Positions 23,120 to 34,309 of a stretch of DNA of 64,000 nt are shown here, in pieces. The notes under the pieces were generated by a model. It was given only the letters and a program-made list of their open reading frames with translations. It had not been told where the DNA came from and made no database searches. The DNA is taken from the NCBI GenBank assembly GCA_031772625.1, contig CM062820.1, positions 1,072,913,369 through 1,072,977,368 of the forward strand, in the 5' to 3' direction. How positions within the stretch are numbered: the first letter of the stretch is position 1; the number at the start of each line of letters is the position of its first letter. Source of the stretch: Pinus tabuliformis. Its lineage: Eukaryota > Streptophyta > Pinopsida > Pinales > Pinaceae. The position numbers and the translations under genes were made by a program.

Positions 23120-24829
23120 TGTTATCACCCCAATAAAATCTCCTAGGTTGTACCTCAGAGATGCCTGGGAACATATAAATTCAACTTATTGTTGCAAATG
23201 GATGAATGGAAGGAATGATGCATGTCCAAGCCAGATAACCACTTCTACTTTGTTTAACTATAGACATGCATGAAAACCCCTAGACTACAAGGCTTTACAC
23301 CACCAACTACTCACAATTTAAGGATTGGGTGAATATGGAGAATACTGACCACACCAGCAGATGCATAAGACCTTGTGATGGCCAGCTGCAACCAATGAAG
23401 AAGTCTACAAATCTAATCTACCAATGCACAAACAGGATGACAGCTCTCTGGCACTAGAAGAAGAGAAACCTAAATAACTTATTCAATGATACATACAAGA
23501 TTTTAACACAGAGCTAGGATGACAGCTACTCTAATGCTAAACATCAAGAGTTCAAGAATACAACATATCAGGCACAGCTTGGAAAAAAAGAAGAATGAAA
23601 AGTGATCAATTAACAACAAAAGAAGCTTGTATTGGCTGAAAATGAAGATGAGACGCTGCAAGTATCAAAATAGTTACAGTCTCCAGAAGTTGAATCTTAC
23701 ATCAAAACATCAACCATCATCCCTAATTACCTCTTGGTTTTGGGTATATATAGAGTTTCATTACAAAGGCACTTGGCCAATTTAGGTATGGAGGGGTCAT
23801 AATTGACCACCAACTACATTTAACTGCCTGATGGAGCCTCTAACTGCGTTTACTTGTCTTAGTGGGTGAATCTGATCTCCTCGGTTGCTCTGCTATCCCC
23901 TCATGCAGCTGGAGTGTTCGTATCCATGAAGTTCCATAACTGTTTAATGTGGTTACATGATCGAGCTCTGTCCCTTTCCTTCTCAGCTATATTGTTTATT
24001 AAATATGGTTGTTAAGGAGCAACTGCAATTGGTACTGGTGAGCCGGTCGCCTTCATCCTTTGGGCGTACGGAATGGTCAAGGGACGTGGACTGCGTGGAA
24101 AATGTATGAGCTTGGATGAAGGAGCTAGATTGGTCATCAGATCGGGGGGATAGATGGTAGAGATGGATTTGCGTGAATATCGGAGGAGGTGGGAGCGGAA
24201 TGATCGTGGGTTGTTGGATCTCAGGTGGCTAGATCCAATGGTGATCGGGTGGCGAAGTTGCGCGACAATTACTGGGCGGGATCATAAGGTGAAGTGGTAA
24301 GCAGTATCGGTCGCACTGCCGTTGGGGAGTTGGGCAGTAAAGGGCGATGGCGCGCGATCCCATTCAGCGTGTGACACGTGGCTGTGAAGGAGAGAGGAAA
24401 ACCACTCTCCATCACGCGTTAACGTTTCGTCACTTCGTGGGCATTGGGATAGTGATCGTCGTTGGATCTCCAGTGGAGATGATTGGACGGCAAAGACTTA
24501 ATTGTGCAGGTTTTTCATCGGGTGCGACAGGAAGCCATTGGATCAGGAGGTGGAGATCGATGACAGAGGTTACGGGTGATGAGTTTGGGGAGGTACAAGG
24601 TCGTATGGACACGGTTTTATGAGGTTGTGGGATTTAACGCCTAGGGCTTAAGAAACAGGGGTTTTATATGGTTTTTAACTGAAAACAACGGGAAAAGGAG
24701 ATGATAGGAGGATGAGCGGGGTAAAGGAAAAGGGCAAGAATGACCATTAGGAGCTCATTTGAAGCATCACCAAACCAATCGAGTTTATTTATGATCCTCC
24801 AATATCAAAGAGATGTTGTAGAGCTAACA
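23120..24829 (-). repeat. 5' LTR of element G
   Basis: TGTTATCACCCC to GAGCTAACA. A TATATATA box (minus strand) lies at 23745-23752 and is missing from the 3' copy. No gene inside; 24347-24622 is a chance ORF in the GC-rich half. Confidence 0.85.
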
Positions 24830-24834
24830 GTTGC

Positions 24835-26065
24835 TACTTTTGATTTTGAAGTAGAATAGATGGATGTGAAGACAACATTTCTTCGTGGGGATATGGAAGA
24901 GGAGATATACATGAAGTAACCTAAAGGCTTTGCGGTGAAGGGTAAGAAAGAATTGGTATGCAACCTAAAAAAGTCTCTGTATGGGTTAAAATACTCACCA
25001 AGGATTTGGTATCAGAAATTTGATACATTTATATAGGGACTTGGCTTCACCAGAAGCAAAGAAGATCACTGTGTGTATTTTAAATTAATTGGTGACCGTG
25101 TTATTTATCTAGTCTTGTATGTGGATGATATGTTGCTGGTTAGAAATGACAAATAAATTATTCAGGATTTGAAGATCCAATTGTCCTCCAAATTCGACAT
25201 GAAAGATATTGGTGCTACAAAATATATTTTGGGCATGGAAATTAAAAGAGATCAGGGAAAGTGGAAGCTTTGATTAAACCAAAGGAGGTATGTCGAGACA
25301 ATATTGCAGAGGTTTAATATGCAGGATAGTAAACTGGTGAAGGTTCCTATTCCTGTAGGTGTGAAGTTATCTGCTGAACAGTGTCCCAAGACACAAGAAG
25401 AGGAAGAGGACATGTCCCATGTTCCATATGCAAGTGAGGTTGGTAGCGTGATGTATGCGGTGGTTTGTACTAGACCAGACATTGCACATGCAATGGAAGT
25501 ATTGAGTAGGTTTATGTCAAAACTAGGGAAGGAGCACTGGACAATAGTGAAGCGGGTTTTCAGGTATTTGCATGGCACTAGTGATTATGGTTTTTGCTAC
25601 CAAGGAAGACCAGGATTGGATAGAGTTTTGGATATTCATGGCTTTGTTGATGTAGACTGGGTTGGAGATCTAGATCAGAGAAGATCTACAAGTGGGTGTG
25701 TGTTTAACCTATTTGGAGGTGCAGTCAATTGGATGAGTAAGAAACAATCTCTACTAGCACTATCAACTATAGAGGCTGAATACATGGCAGCCACTCATGC
25801 AAGCAAGGAAGGAGTTTGGTTGCAGAGATTGTGTTCAAGTATGGGGTTAGTACAGGGAGCTATAAGGATAGACTCTAATTGCCAAAGTGAAATTTTCTTG
25901 GCAAAGAGCCCTTCTTATCATTCAAAGACAAAGCACATTGATGTTCAGTATCACTTTGTGAGGGATATGATAGAAGACAAAAAGGTGTTGCTGGTAAAGG
26001 TGGACACTTTGAAGAATACTGCAGATGCATTGACAAAATTTGTGAGCTTTGAGAAGTTTTCTTAG
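24835..26065 (+). pseudogene. Copia RT and RNase H (part 3)
   Basis: RT resumes with MDVKTTFLRGDMEEEIYMK, SLYGLKYSPRIWYQKFD and an intact VLYVDDMLLV (codons at 25118-25129). Stops at about 24856, 24917, 25034, 25156 and 25271. From 25304 one frame runs to the natural stop at 26063-26065. RNase H motifs are VDVDWVGD, STIEAEYMA and NTADALTK. The third acidic position, usually CDSQSA, reads SNCQSE and is probably lost. The KTKHIDVQYHFVRD end is typical of copia. Confidence 0.88.
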
Positions 26066-26142
26066 TGTAGAGAAACAATGGGCATTGCAAGACTGGATAA
26101 ATGACTAAGCTCTCCTATGGCCCCCTATGGAAAGAAACCAAC

Positions 26143-26590
26143 AAGTGGGAGAATGTTAGGTTGTGTTATATTCTTTCCATGACTAGCACCCCTAGTCAAA
26201 TCGAGGGATTAGAGGGGGGGCGAAGCCCCCCCTTTGTTGCACCAACCGTGTAATGGGGGACGATTAGCCCCCCTCTATGGGGTCCAAGGCAACACCCCGG
26301 GAAAATTGTTTTTGGAGCCTATATTATGTGGGTGGACCTACCTATGGTTTTTGCACATGGTTTTGGGAATGATGGTTTTTGGTCCATGGTATTGGATGCT
26401 TCGGAGTGTATATATATGTATTGTAACATTGAAAGGAACATAATGAAAAATCAAGCTAGTAGTCCCGGTTTTGGGATCCAGGGGAAAATCTCTGTGTATA
26501 TGTGTTTTATGTGTTATGCTCTCACATTGTTTAGTTTCTGTGTTTTAGAATTCGTATGCAGGTAATTTCTGTACAAGGTTAAAACCTACA
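26143..26590 (+). repeat. Copia polypurine tract and 3' LTR (437 bp)
   Basis: PPT AAGTGGGAGAA (26143-26153) is the classic copia form. The LTR 26154-26590 starts TGTTAGGTT and ends AACCTACA, imperfect inverted termini. A TATATATAT box lies at 26409-26417. A strong G/C hairpin sits at 26213-26232. CTTAG (26591-26595) should be the right target duplication; its partner is outside the window. Confidence 0.85.
26213..26232. other. Very strong G7/C7 hairpin in the copia LTR
   Basis: AGGGGGGGC and GCCCCCCCT flank a three-base GAA loop, a 9-bp stem. A second GGGGG...CCCCC pairing with loop ACGATTAG follows at about 26256-26275. Both precede the TATA-like box. Confidence 0.6.
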
Positions 26591-26595
26591 CTTAG

Positions 26596-27200
26596 GAGAA
26601 TTAAACTGTAGATAAATTTATTATAGAATAAAAGTCCACCGAGCATACTTGTGTTTCATCATACGGCGACTGAGAAGATACCTCATGGGGTTAATGGCTG
26701 CTATTATGGTAGTGGTCGGAAGGATGATATATTGTTGAAGCTTTTTTACAAAATGTACAAGGGCTAAGGCAATTTTTTCTTCTAGTGCATACTTCATCAC
26801 AGGCTTGGACAAGTTCTTTCTGACGTAATAAATTACATGCTCCTTGTTATTTGGTCCATCTTGGACTAACACCCTAGTGATGGCTACCTCTGATGCTGAT
26901 AGGTATAAGTTATAGTTTTTGTGGTGGTCAGGTGGGTTAATCAAAGGAGCTTGAGATAATGTATCTTTTAAAGCTTCAAATGATTTTTGAGCTTGATCAT
27001 CCCAATGGAAGGGAATATCCTGATGAAGGAGGCATAGGAAACCTTGTGTGCATGTAGCATAATCGAGGACAAAGTGTCATAAGAAATTGGCCTTAGTCGA
27101 CAAGATTTGTAATTGTTTTAATGTTTTTGGAGGTGGTACCTCCTTAATGGCTTAGACTTTGGTAGCGCGTGAATCCTAACAAAGAATGAAATCAGGAAAT
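26596..27200 (-). pseudogene. Element C RT thumb/RNase H remnant
   Basis: Broken frames read PPPKTLKQLQILSTKANF, then FHWDDQAQKSFEALKDTLS, NYNLYLSASEVAITRVLVQ and INPMRYLLSRRMMKHKYARW. It aligns with the D pol section from thumb to RNase H end. The first RNase H aspartate is absent, as in D. Two TAA codons stand where D has Gln-Glu, close to the copia insertion. Confidence 0.7.
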
Positions 27201-27239
27201 GTGGGGACAATGTCACACATGATAGTTTCCTGCACAAAT

Positions 27240-27983
27240 CTAGAAAGTGTGATGTCTGTGCTTGGGTCTCGTGCTTTGAGTGACATGGGGAACCACATAT
27301 AATTGATTAAAGGCCCTTAATTCAAGGCATTGGCTTATCAAGTGATCTAGCACATCGCACAAAGCGCAAGTGGGTGATGGTAGGTTGGTTTCTAGTTCGG
27401 ATTGCCTCTGATCATGGAGGGAGATTGATGGACCGGATGAGGGATAAGAGAAATAATATTCTTCCCTTATAGCATAAAAAATGTTTTTGGATTCATCCTT
27501 TGTTAAGAGTAATGGGGTATTATATTGGGTGAGTGCACCTAACACATCCCGATATCGAGGGGTTTCATGGAAATTATGAGTGTAATTCCCATACTTTGCA
27601 CATATGGTGCATGCATCGTCAGTACACAATGCCTTAAGATGCATGGGTGTGATATTTTCTCTAAGAGGGGGAGGAGGTTTCACTGGCGCTTTTGGGGAAT
27701 ACAAAAGAGATTTGATCTCATTTAACTCGAGGCACTTATTGGTGGGGTGCCCCACTATTTCACACAATGCAGAAGATTAAGGGACCCTAGAGGAGGGATA
27801 TTTTGAATCTTCCACCTTTTTACCTTTTTTCTTATGCCTTGTTCTTGCACCGATTGGTGTCGATGTAGGCACTGCTTGTGGTGTAGGTGCTACTTGAGTA
27901 GGAATTATTTGTGGTGTTGTCCTATCCTAAGGAGGAATATGACTGATGCATGTTCCAGTGATTCTTGTACTTGCTGACATCGC
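27240..27983 (-). pseudogene. Zinc-knuckle-rich segment in element C, where RT is expected
   Basis: Begins near 27980 with MSASTRITGTCISHIPP, then a proline/threonine stretch, a lysine-rich patch and three knuckle-like motifs: CEIVGHPTNKC, CTICAKYGNYTHNFH and CALCDVLDHLISQC (the last a full CX2CX4HX4C). A stop lies near 27780. C's own gag has its knuckle near 29300, so this is an extra gag-like piece lying between protease linker and RNase H. Origin unknown: perhaps a recombination product. Confidence 0.5.
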
Positions 27984-29046
27984 CTAAGGGTCCAAATACC
28001 AGACCAGTATCGTGAGAACCATATGGGGAAACAAGAGCATTGCGATGACTTGGTGTGAGACAAAACAAGGTGGGGGGTATAAGAAGGGCAAATGAGTGAT
28101 GTAATTTGGTAAGAAATTCAGATCAGTAACAACATTGTTGTTAGTGTCCAAAATTGGTTCTTGATTTATGAAGGAGTTGGATGAGGTCATCATCCACACC
28201 AATGATTCAGTGGTTTGGGAAATTTCCTCTATCATTAGAGGGTCTCTTGGGAATTTTTCTAGGAGTGTCGTTGGCTTAAACCCACCAGGGCTGAGCTCAG
28301 TGTAAGTAGTGATCAATTCGTGAGAAGATGAGACTAAGGGTAACACACCATCAGGTGTGGGTATTGTTGTCTTTGCATAATATGTGAGTTGATCTATTGT
28401 AATGATATTTTCATCATGGGGGAACATCATTATCCTAAACACCGATGAGGTGACTGCTAACATCTCATACATGTAACTTCAGCCCAACAAGATATTGTAA
28501 TACAATTGGATGTCTAGTACTTCTATATATATTAATGCATTTTTCCCAGCCAACTTAACTGATACACTAGGGTATAGGCCAACAAGAGCAGAAGGTCACT
28601 CACCATATGCTCTAAGCATGATGTCAAAAGGCTTGAGTTCGGGGGATCCTAGTTTCTGCCAAAAATATTTGGACATGATAAATTTGGAGGCCCCTTCGTC
28701 GACAATGAAACGATGAATGTTAATGTTTTGGACTGAGACTGGAATTTGGAAAGAAAGGGTTGATGGTAGTCGCGGGGTAGATTTATCCAAGTCAGAGACC
28801 ATTAGGAGAGAATTAAATGGGTTGATTGCACAAAAGTAAGGCTTTTTGTTGGGTTGGGAATGTTTGTAGGACCTCTAATGCTGACATAGTTGATGGTGAT
28901 TGTGCTAAGTTGTCAACTATGCTATAGATATGAGCAACTTTTGAGTTATGTCCTACACATTGTAAAGGTCCTTTGACCATTTTTGGCATAGGTTTAATAG
29001 AAGGTCGAGGAATGGTCAATGACCCTGTAGGTATTTTCGTGGTCAA
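27984..29046 (-). pseudogene. Element C protease and linker
   Basis: 29046-28813 gives the pre-protease text GPLQCVGHNSKVAHIYS and VDNLAQSPSTMSALEVLQ, matching D's VEDLAQSPSAMSTLEVLQ. A frameshift follows. The protease shows FIVDEGASKFIMSKYFW (28802-28596). Its C-terminal part and linker follow in another frame (28472-27984), where MLAVTSSVFRIMMFP parallels D's AMAAVVLTYFRKIAFP. Confidence 0.7.
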
Positions 29047-29910
29047 GCTGGATGAGTTGGGCTCTAAGGGAGCTTCATAACTTATATTTCACATTTGTAG
29101 GAGGACATATTCTCCTTTCATGAAAATTTCATGATTATAATTTTAATGGGGTTTCCCTCTAGGAGGATGAGAGTGGGATGTTTGTTGTTGAGTGTTAACC
29201 ACTCCATGATGGGGGAAAGGGTCTTGCATTACTGCAGTTTTTTGACCTCCTTGCCCCCTATTGTCCTGTATTCTTTTTAACTCGAGGAGTTGAGGACAAT
29301 GATGGGTATAATGATCATATTCCCTATAGATAGTGAATGAATTATTAGTCCATAGACTTGTGTTCTTGCTTTGTTTCTATGGGTTATTTTTGGTTGATCC
29401 CTGGTTTTGATATTGGTTAGGGTTACCCCTTCTCGGTGCCCAAGGGGGTTGCTAGTGGTTGCTTCCCCCCTATTCGGGTTCTCCCTTTGGTTTTATCTTT
29501 GGTTTGGATTTATCTGGGTTCAACTGCTCATCCGATTGTTTTTGTGGAGTGAGAGAAGGTTGCACTAGATTAACCCTTGTGTTATTTTGCATTGGTGGGC
29601 TATTCTATTGTTGTGAGGGGAAGGAACAATACTGGTTTCCTTGTCTTTGATTGGTAAATGGATTATGGGAAGAGAACATTATGTCCATATTCCTAGAGGA
29701 GTATTTGTTTCCTTGTAGGGGAAGATATGAGCCTCCATGAGGGGGATGGTATTGGTTAACCCTATTGACTGTATTCTACATCGATGTGGGTTGAATGGGG
29801 TAGTATCTTGACTACTGCAATGGTGGTGTGTTTTTCATAGCATCAAATCTTGGTCATTTAACGAGTATCTAGGGTACTGATAGTTATTTATGAGTTGGTT
29901 TTGGGTTGTG
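29047..29910 (-). pseudogene. Element C gag tail
   Basis: Stop-ridden. A knuckle remnant with HYTHHCPQLLELKR near 29300 and AVMQDPFPHHGVV near 29220 line up with D's knuckle and LTDPFPAPG. The rest is Gln/Pro-rich debris. The solo LTR inserted at its right edge. Confidence 0.55.
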
Positions 29911-31078
29911 GACCTTGTTAGTGTCAGTCTTCCCAGCCTTCCTCCAGTGATCAAATATGCTCTTACAAAGTGGTCTCAGAGTTTCCAAGTCAAATTTTGT
30001 CATTTCAAAGAGTTTTCAAGCAAAATTTGGTCACTAGGCATTAGGTCTAGGGTTTGCCCAAATGTCAGTCCATGTCATCATTCAGCTGAGTCTATCATCA
30101 TTCATAGGGTTTTCATTATCATGTCAGTGTCTAATGAGTCGTGTTACACCTTATTCATGCTTCAGTTGCGCCTTGGCAAGGTCATTTCCCTCTCCTAGGG
30201 TTTTGAAAGCCAATTTCTCTTGGACGGTCAATTTATCGGCAAAACTTGTTTCCTAATGTTCATACACCTTCCCATATCCTTAAAATACCCTATCAAATGT
30301 TTCCCATCCGCTGGATCCCCCAAATTCTTCATTTTTGCACAAACCCTAGTTTCTAGCTTCAACCTGGCAATTTTCTAGGTTTGGCCTGTGTTTTGCCCTT
30401 TTGGACCCCTTCCCCTCACTCAATCTCTGAGATTCTACTTTCCCCTACTTCCTAACATCCCTCCCTACTTCCAAAAATTTCCTCAAGAATTTAGAAGCCC
30501 CCTATCCCCTTCATTTCGGTTCATTTCGACGAAATTCCTTGTTTCACACATTGGGACAAGTTTCACTCAAATGATGTTTCAGAGCAATAAAAGATTAATT
30601 TTGGAAAACTAAGAGATGTTTTTGTCCAGAACATGCCAAATAAGAAAAACCTCCTTCACGTTTTTCACAGATGTCACTGTTTGAGAGAAATGTCAAGAAT
30701 ATCGTTGCCTCAGGAGAATCAAAGACACCTCTGAAGTGACCTTGGGAAAATCAAGTTTTCTCCTAGCTTGGTTGGCCAAATGATTTACTTGATGGGTAAA
30801 ATGATAGATAGACACCAATATATTTCCAATTAGCTATCATGAGCTCAATTTGGGGTTGAGGAAGGCATTCAAAAGTTGACTGCAACAGCACTCTTCCTTG
30901 AGGCAGCCTCATTTGGCACTTTTTGACCAGTCTTGGGAGATTTGATTTTTGATAGGTCAAATGAACTCCAAATTAACAAATTCGAGTTGGGTTGGAAATT
31001 AGACTCAAATAACTTTCCAACAAGCTATCATACGCCCAATTCCGACACCAGGAAGGCCTCCAAAAGCCTCCTGCAAAA

Positions 31079-31173
31079 GCGCGACCCGTTGGGTGGTGCG
31101 CGACCCGTTGAGAGCCCTTCTGCAGTTCAGAAAATCAACGTGCGCGACCCGTTGGGAGGGGCGCGACCCGTTG
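31079..31173. promoter_or_regulatory. Phased GCGCGACCCGTTG words, LTR copy 3
   Basis: Four perfect copies of GCGCGACCCGTTG start at 31079, 31098, 31142 and 31161 (spacings 19, 44, 19). A fifth perfect copy is at 32598-32610 and an inverted partial one (CAACGGGTCTC) at 32255-32265. Upstream and downstream placement round the LTR gene remnant mirrors the other two LTRs, but the word is different. Confidence 0.55.
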
Positions 31174-31499
31174 GGGATTTCTCCACAGACATTTTCCAGT
31201 AAGCTGCCAAATGACCCAAAATCTCTTCAAGGTTGCAGGTAGGCCTCTGATCATCAAATTATTTTGCTTGATAGAGGAAACATGAGCATGGGAAATGTGT
31301 TTTAATGCCATCAAGTTGAAATGAGAAGTTCATGTATATTTGCTTTAAAAATGTCAAAATGCAAGTAGAGATAGGGTTTTGTTTTGCTGCTCTCAAGATT
31401 ATCCCTTTCACCCCCTGAGTTTGTTCATGAGGAGGGAAGGCCATCACAGTAGCATGATATTCTTGAGACCAGACATGTCAGCTCCACTCCTCTGGTCAC

Positions 31500-32160
31500 T
31501 TATCAGAAAGGCCCAAGGGCCTTATTTGCAGCAGCTAGGCGAGTACTATCTCCACATCAGGGGGAAGGGGTCTCGCCTTCATCTTCAGCTCAGGGAGTGT
31601 TATCTCCACATCAGGTGGAAGGGGCCTCGCTTTCTTCACCAGCACAGGTACTGCAGAGGGGCAAAGAGCCCATGGTTCATGAGGATCCGGTGATTGATCT
31701 CGAGGCCAGTTCTCCTAGCCAAGAGGCGAAGGAGATCATTCAGCATCTTAGGGCTGAAAATGATGTTTTACAGAGGAGACTTGAGGGTGCCCAATGGACC
31801 ATCACCTACCTGGACCAGCGGAACACACAACTAGAGGAGGAGAAGGCACTTGATGAGCTATGGAGGATTCGTAGCGACCGAGTCTTGAACCGTAGCAGGC
31901 CCGGTGATCCATTGCCTGCTGACCGAGAGTCACTGCTCATTCAGGAGAATGACCACTTGGAGAGGCTGTTGGCTAAGGCCAACCAAGAGAAAACGCTGTT
32001 GAGAAACATGAAGAATCACTATTGGGCAAGAATGCATGTATGCAAAGCCAAGATGAAAATGTTCCAAAGGAGGTTGTCCGAGGCTCTTAGGCGGAGGAAG
32101 AAGACCAATCCACTCTGTATCTTGGCTGAGGCATCCCTCAAAGACCAGGGCACTCACTAG
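31500..32160 (+). pseudogene. LTR-encoded coiled-coil protein, copy 3 (N-terminal half deleted)
   Basis: The open frame 31597-32160 gives VEGASLSSPAQ, VIDLEASSPSQEAKEIIQHLRAE, LQRRLEGAQWTITYLDQRNTQLEEEKALDELWRI (a coiled coil), RESLLIQENDHLERLLAKAN and a basic end ALRRRKKTNPLCILAEASL. This is the C-terminal half of the protein at 11794-13365. The VEGASLSSP phrase is partly repeated just upstream in another frame. The PMD-like half is absent. No good start codon; dead or truncated. Confidence 0.6.
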
Positions 32161-32258
32161 CATCAGCTACAGCACAAATCCCAAAATTTTTTAAGAATTT
32201 TGGGTAATTTTGGTATTTTTGGTATTTTTGGGAAATTTACAGGTTTTGGCTTCTCAAC

Positions 32259-32281
32259 GGGTCTCACCCCCGGTGAGACCC
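32259..32281. other. Perfect 10-bp hairpin beside an inverted word
   Basis: GGGTCTCACC and GGTGAGACCC flank a CCC loop. The left arm overlaps the inverted CAACGGGTCTC word. It lies about 100 bp past the LTR gene remnant, where LTR copy 1 has its own perfect palindrome (6054-6067). Confidence 0.6.
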
Positions 32282-33612
32282 TTTGTCATCGTGGCTCCGT
32301 TTTGCAGAAACTCAACATTTCTATATTTTTCATGCAAAGTTACATATGCCTATGGATGGAATTGAGTTTTTATGGAGTTTTGGGCCTCCAAAAGGTCAAA
32401 ATACATGCAAAATTTGACTTTCTACCCCTTTTTTGAGTTGCAGAAGCAGGCTTGGGAGAATTGACTTTTTACTAGTCAAATGACCTCCAAATCGACAAAT
32501 TCTAGTTGGGTTGGAAAGTAGACTCAGAGACCGTTCTAACGAGCTATCCTGCACCTAATTCTGACACCGGGAACGCCTCCAAATAGAGCTCCAAAGTGCG
32601 CGACCCGTTGAGGAAACTTTGCCAGATTTGACCAGTTCAGCCCAGAAAACGCAGTTTGGCTCTAGTTTGACTTTTTGAGGTGGATGGTGGTCCTCTTGGA
32701 TGTAATTGTGATACTTTTTGGATATTTTTACTCTTGTTTAACTCTTCTAGAAGATTCTTGCATGTAAAGGGTAAAAATTGAATGTATGAACTGGTTTCCG
32801 AGTTTATAGAGGCAAGTTGTTTTGACTGCCTATTTTCTAGTGCTTAGTTTAGAAGTAGTTTAAACAGCTCCTAGGATAGTGAGCTCGACCCATGGAGGCA
32901 GGGAAAGAGGTTAGATCATCTATATTATGTACTTTCTTTCTCATTTTCATGGTTGGACTCTTGAGGGAGAAGCTATCACTGTATTATTTCACTTATATCT
33001 ATGCAATTTTGGCTAAGGAAGACCAGGGTTTTGCAGTCATCTTTGGGATTCTTGTGGACTCATGTGTTGATGGTTTGTTTCTCCATGTTATTGTAAGCTT
33101 TGTTATGTGAGTCATTTCCTTTCTATATTGCTGCATATTAAACAAATGAAGTGTTAAAGTAAGAATTCATGCTTCCCATGCTCTACTTTTAAATTTGTTT
33201 AATTTCTATGTTTTCTACTGTCTAAAGAGAATTCAAATTCATTATTTGCTCTCTTTAGCCTTCTTATCTTTCTTCCTAACCATTCATTTCAGTTAAAGGC
33301 ATCAATACAGGCTCCTACCTCGCTCCAAAGACCCCCCTGCAGAAACTGTGTCAAATCCCCGCACCCTAAATTGCAGCTCCTCAATTTGCCACCAAAAACC
33401 CAAAAAACCCCAAATCAACCCTTTTGATCAGTTTAATAGCCTAATATCAATGTTACGTTGTTGGTCATCTCATCCCATTGAAAATCTATCGAGATTGACC
33501 GGAGAGAGCCTTCTCCTGCCCCGTAGGGCTAGCTACGAGGCTGAATGGTTTGATGTAGCCTTGAGGTTTACCTTTCTCAGCCTGAGGTGAAATTTCAAGC
33601 GCTAACAGACCC

Positions 33613-34309
33613 AATCAATCCATCAGCGGCATTGGGATGTGCCTAGTATCTATTTATAAGTTTACAGGTGTGGGGCCTTTTGAAGCACATTATAAATATA
33701 TCCATACTAGGTGTAGATAAGCTTTAATTATTGAGCTTTACTAATGGCCTCTTCCTTTTTATGCAGGGAATAATTTGCAACATCTTTGGAGATTTATGAT
33801 GTGAGGGATCTAAAAAACAAGTCCATGAGGGATATATCTTCAAACTAAGCTTTACATAAGCTACAAAATTTCTGCCATTCATGTATATGATCTAATATGT
33901 GGGTAAAAGGTGTTTGTTTGAAGTGGATGAGGAGTTCTAGGCACAAATCATGAAAAATCGTGAGTTGGAAAAAAGTGAGGAAAGTTTTAGCTAGTGAGAT
34001 GAAGTTTCCATGCGAGGTAAAAGGCTGGTTAACATACCATTTCATTGTAGGACCAGTAAGCGTGTGTTGAAATAGTTTTAATCTAATAGTATTGTCGGTG
34101 ATACTATTAGAAAAACACCATAGGTAAAAATTCATGACATGGTTTCCTGGGTCTTCGCCCTATTTCCTTTCGAACTTTAGAATGTTCGAAGGGATCTTGG
34201 TGAGCATAGCTGGCCAATTTTGGCCATTGGCGACTAGTTCATTGCTTAGCTTAACTAAATATGGTAGTTTTAAACAAGCTAGGAATGGGATCTGTAGGTT
34301 ATCTGCCAT
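33613..34309 (-). pseudogene. Element C gag N-terminus/capsid
   Basis: ATG at 34309-34307 (MADNLQIPFLACLKLP). Continues through NWPAMLTKIPSNI and DPGNHVMNFYLWCFSN, then LKLFQHTLTGPTMKWYVNQP and ILDHIHEWQKF. Aligns with D/E gag from FVATLELPDL onward. It lacks the long Gln/Pro-rich N-terminal region of D. Broken by stops, then by the solo LTR. 34310-35192 upstream is presumed leader; I see no gene there. Confidence 0.7.

Larger units (their letters stand above)
15578..24829 (-). mobile_element. Ty3/gypsy element G, complete with both LTRs (9252 bp)
   Basis: LTRs at 15578-17259 (3', 1682 bp) and 23120-24829 (5', 1710 bp), both TGTTA...TAACA. A perfect target duplication GTTGC flanks it (15573-15577 and 24830-24834). 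PBS, gag, protease, RNase H, RT, degenerate RNase H and integrase all lie on the minus strand. The LTRs differ in many bases and small indels, so it is older than D. Coding frames carry scattered stops. Related to element A by gag and protease and by an RNase H placed before RT. Confidence 0.9.
9056..26590 (+). mobile_element. Ty1/copia element, interrupted by three insertions
   Basis: Plus-strand copia element in three visible parts: 9056-10214 (gag end, protease, integrase), 14742-15577 (integrase C-terminus, RT start) and 24835-26590 (RT, RNase H, 3' LTR). Domain order PR-INT-RT-RH and the YVDD box define Ty1/copia. Its 5' part lies beyond element A, left of the window. Removing each insertion plus one target duplication rejoins the coding frame. 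It has many nonsense codons, so it is old and dead. Confidence 0.9.
29916..33607 (+). repeat. Giant solo LTR (3692 bp), third copy, plus orientation
   Basis: Starts TGTTAGTGTCAG and ends GCGCTAACA. Flanks are GACCT (29911-29915) and GACCC (33608-33612), a 5-bp duplication with one change. Termini match the LTRs at 4685-9055 and 10215-14736. It is about 830 bp shorter than the 4.5-kb copy because the N-terminal half of the LTR gene is gone. Parts 29916-31070 and 32620-33607 show no gene. Confidence 0.85.

Noticed and set aside
31079..31173. CRISPR-like array from repeated GCGCGACCCGTTG
   Set aside because: Repeats are only 13 bp with unequal spacers, inside a plant LTR.
29916..33607. Possibility that this is a complete small element with its own coding region instead of a solo LTR
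   Set aside because: Both ends match the ends of element A's LTR, it has a target duplication, and no PBS, PPT, gag or pol lies inside.
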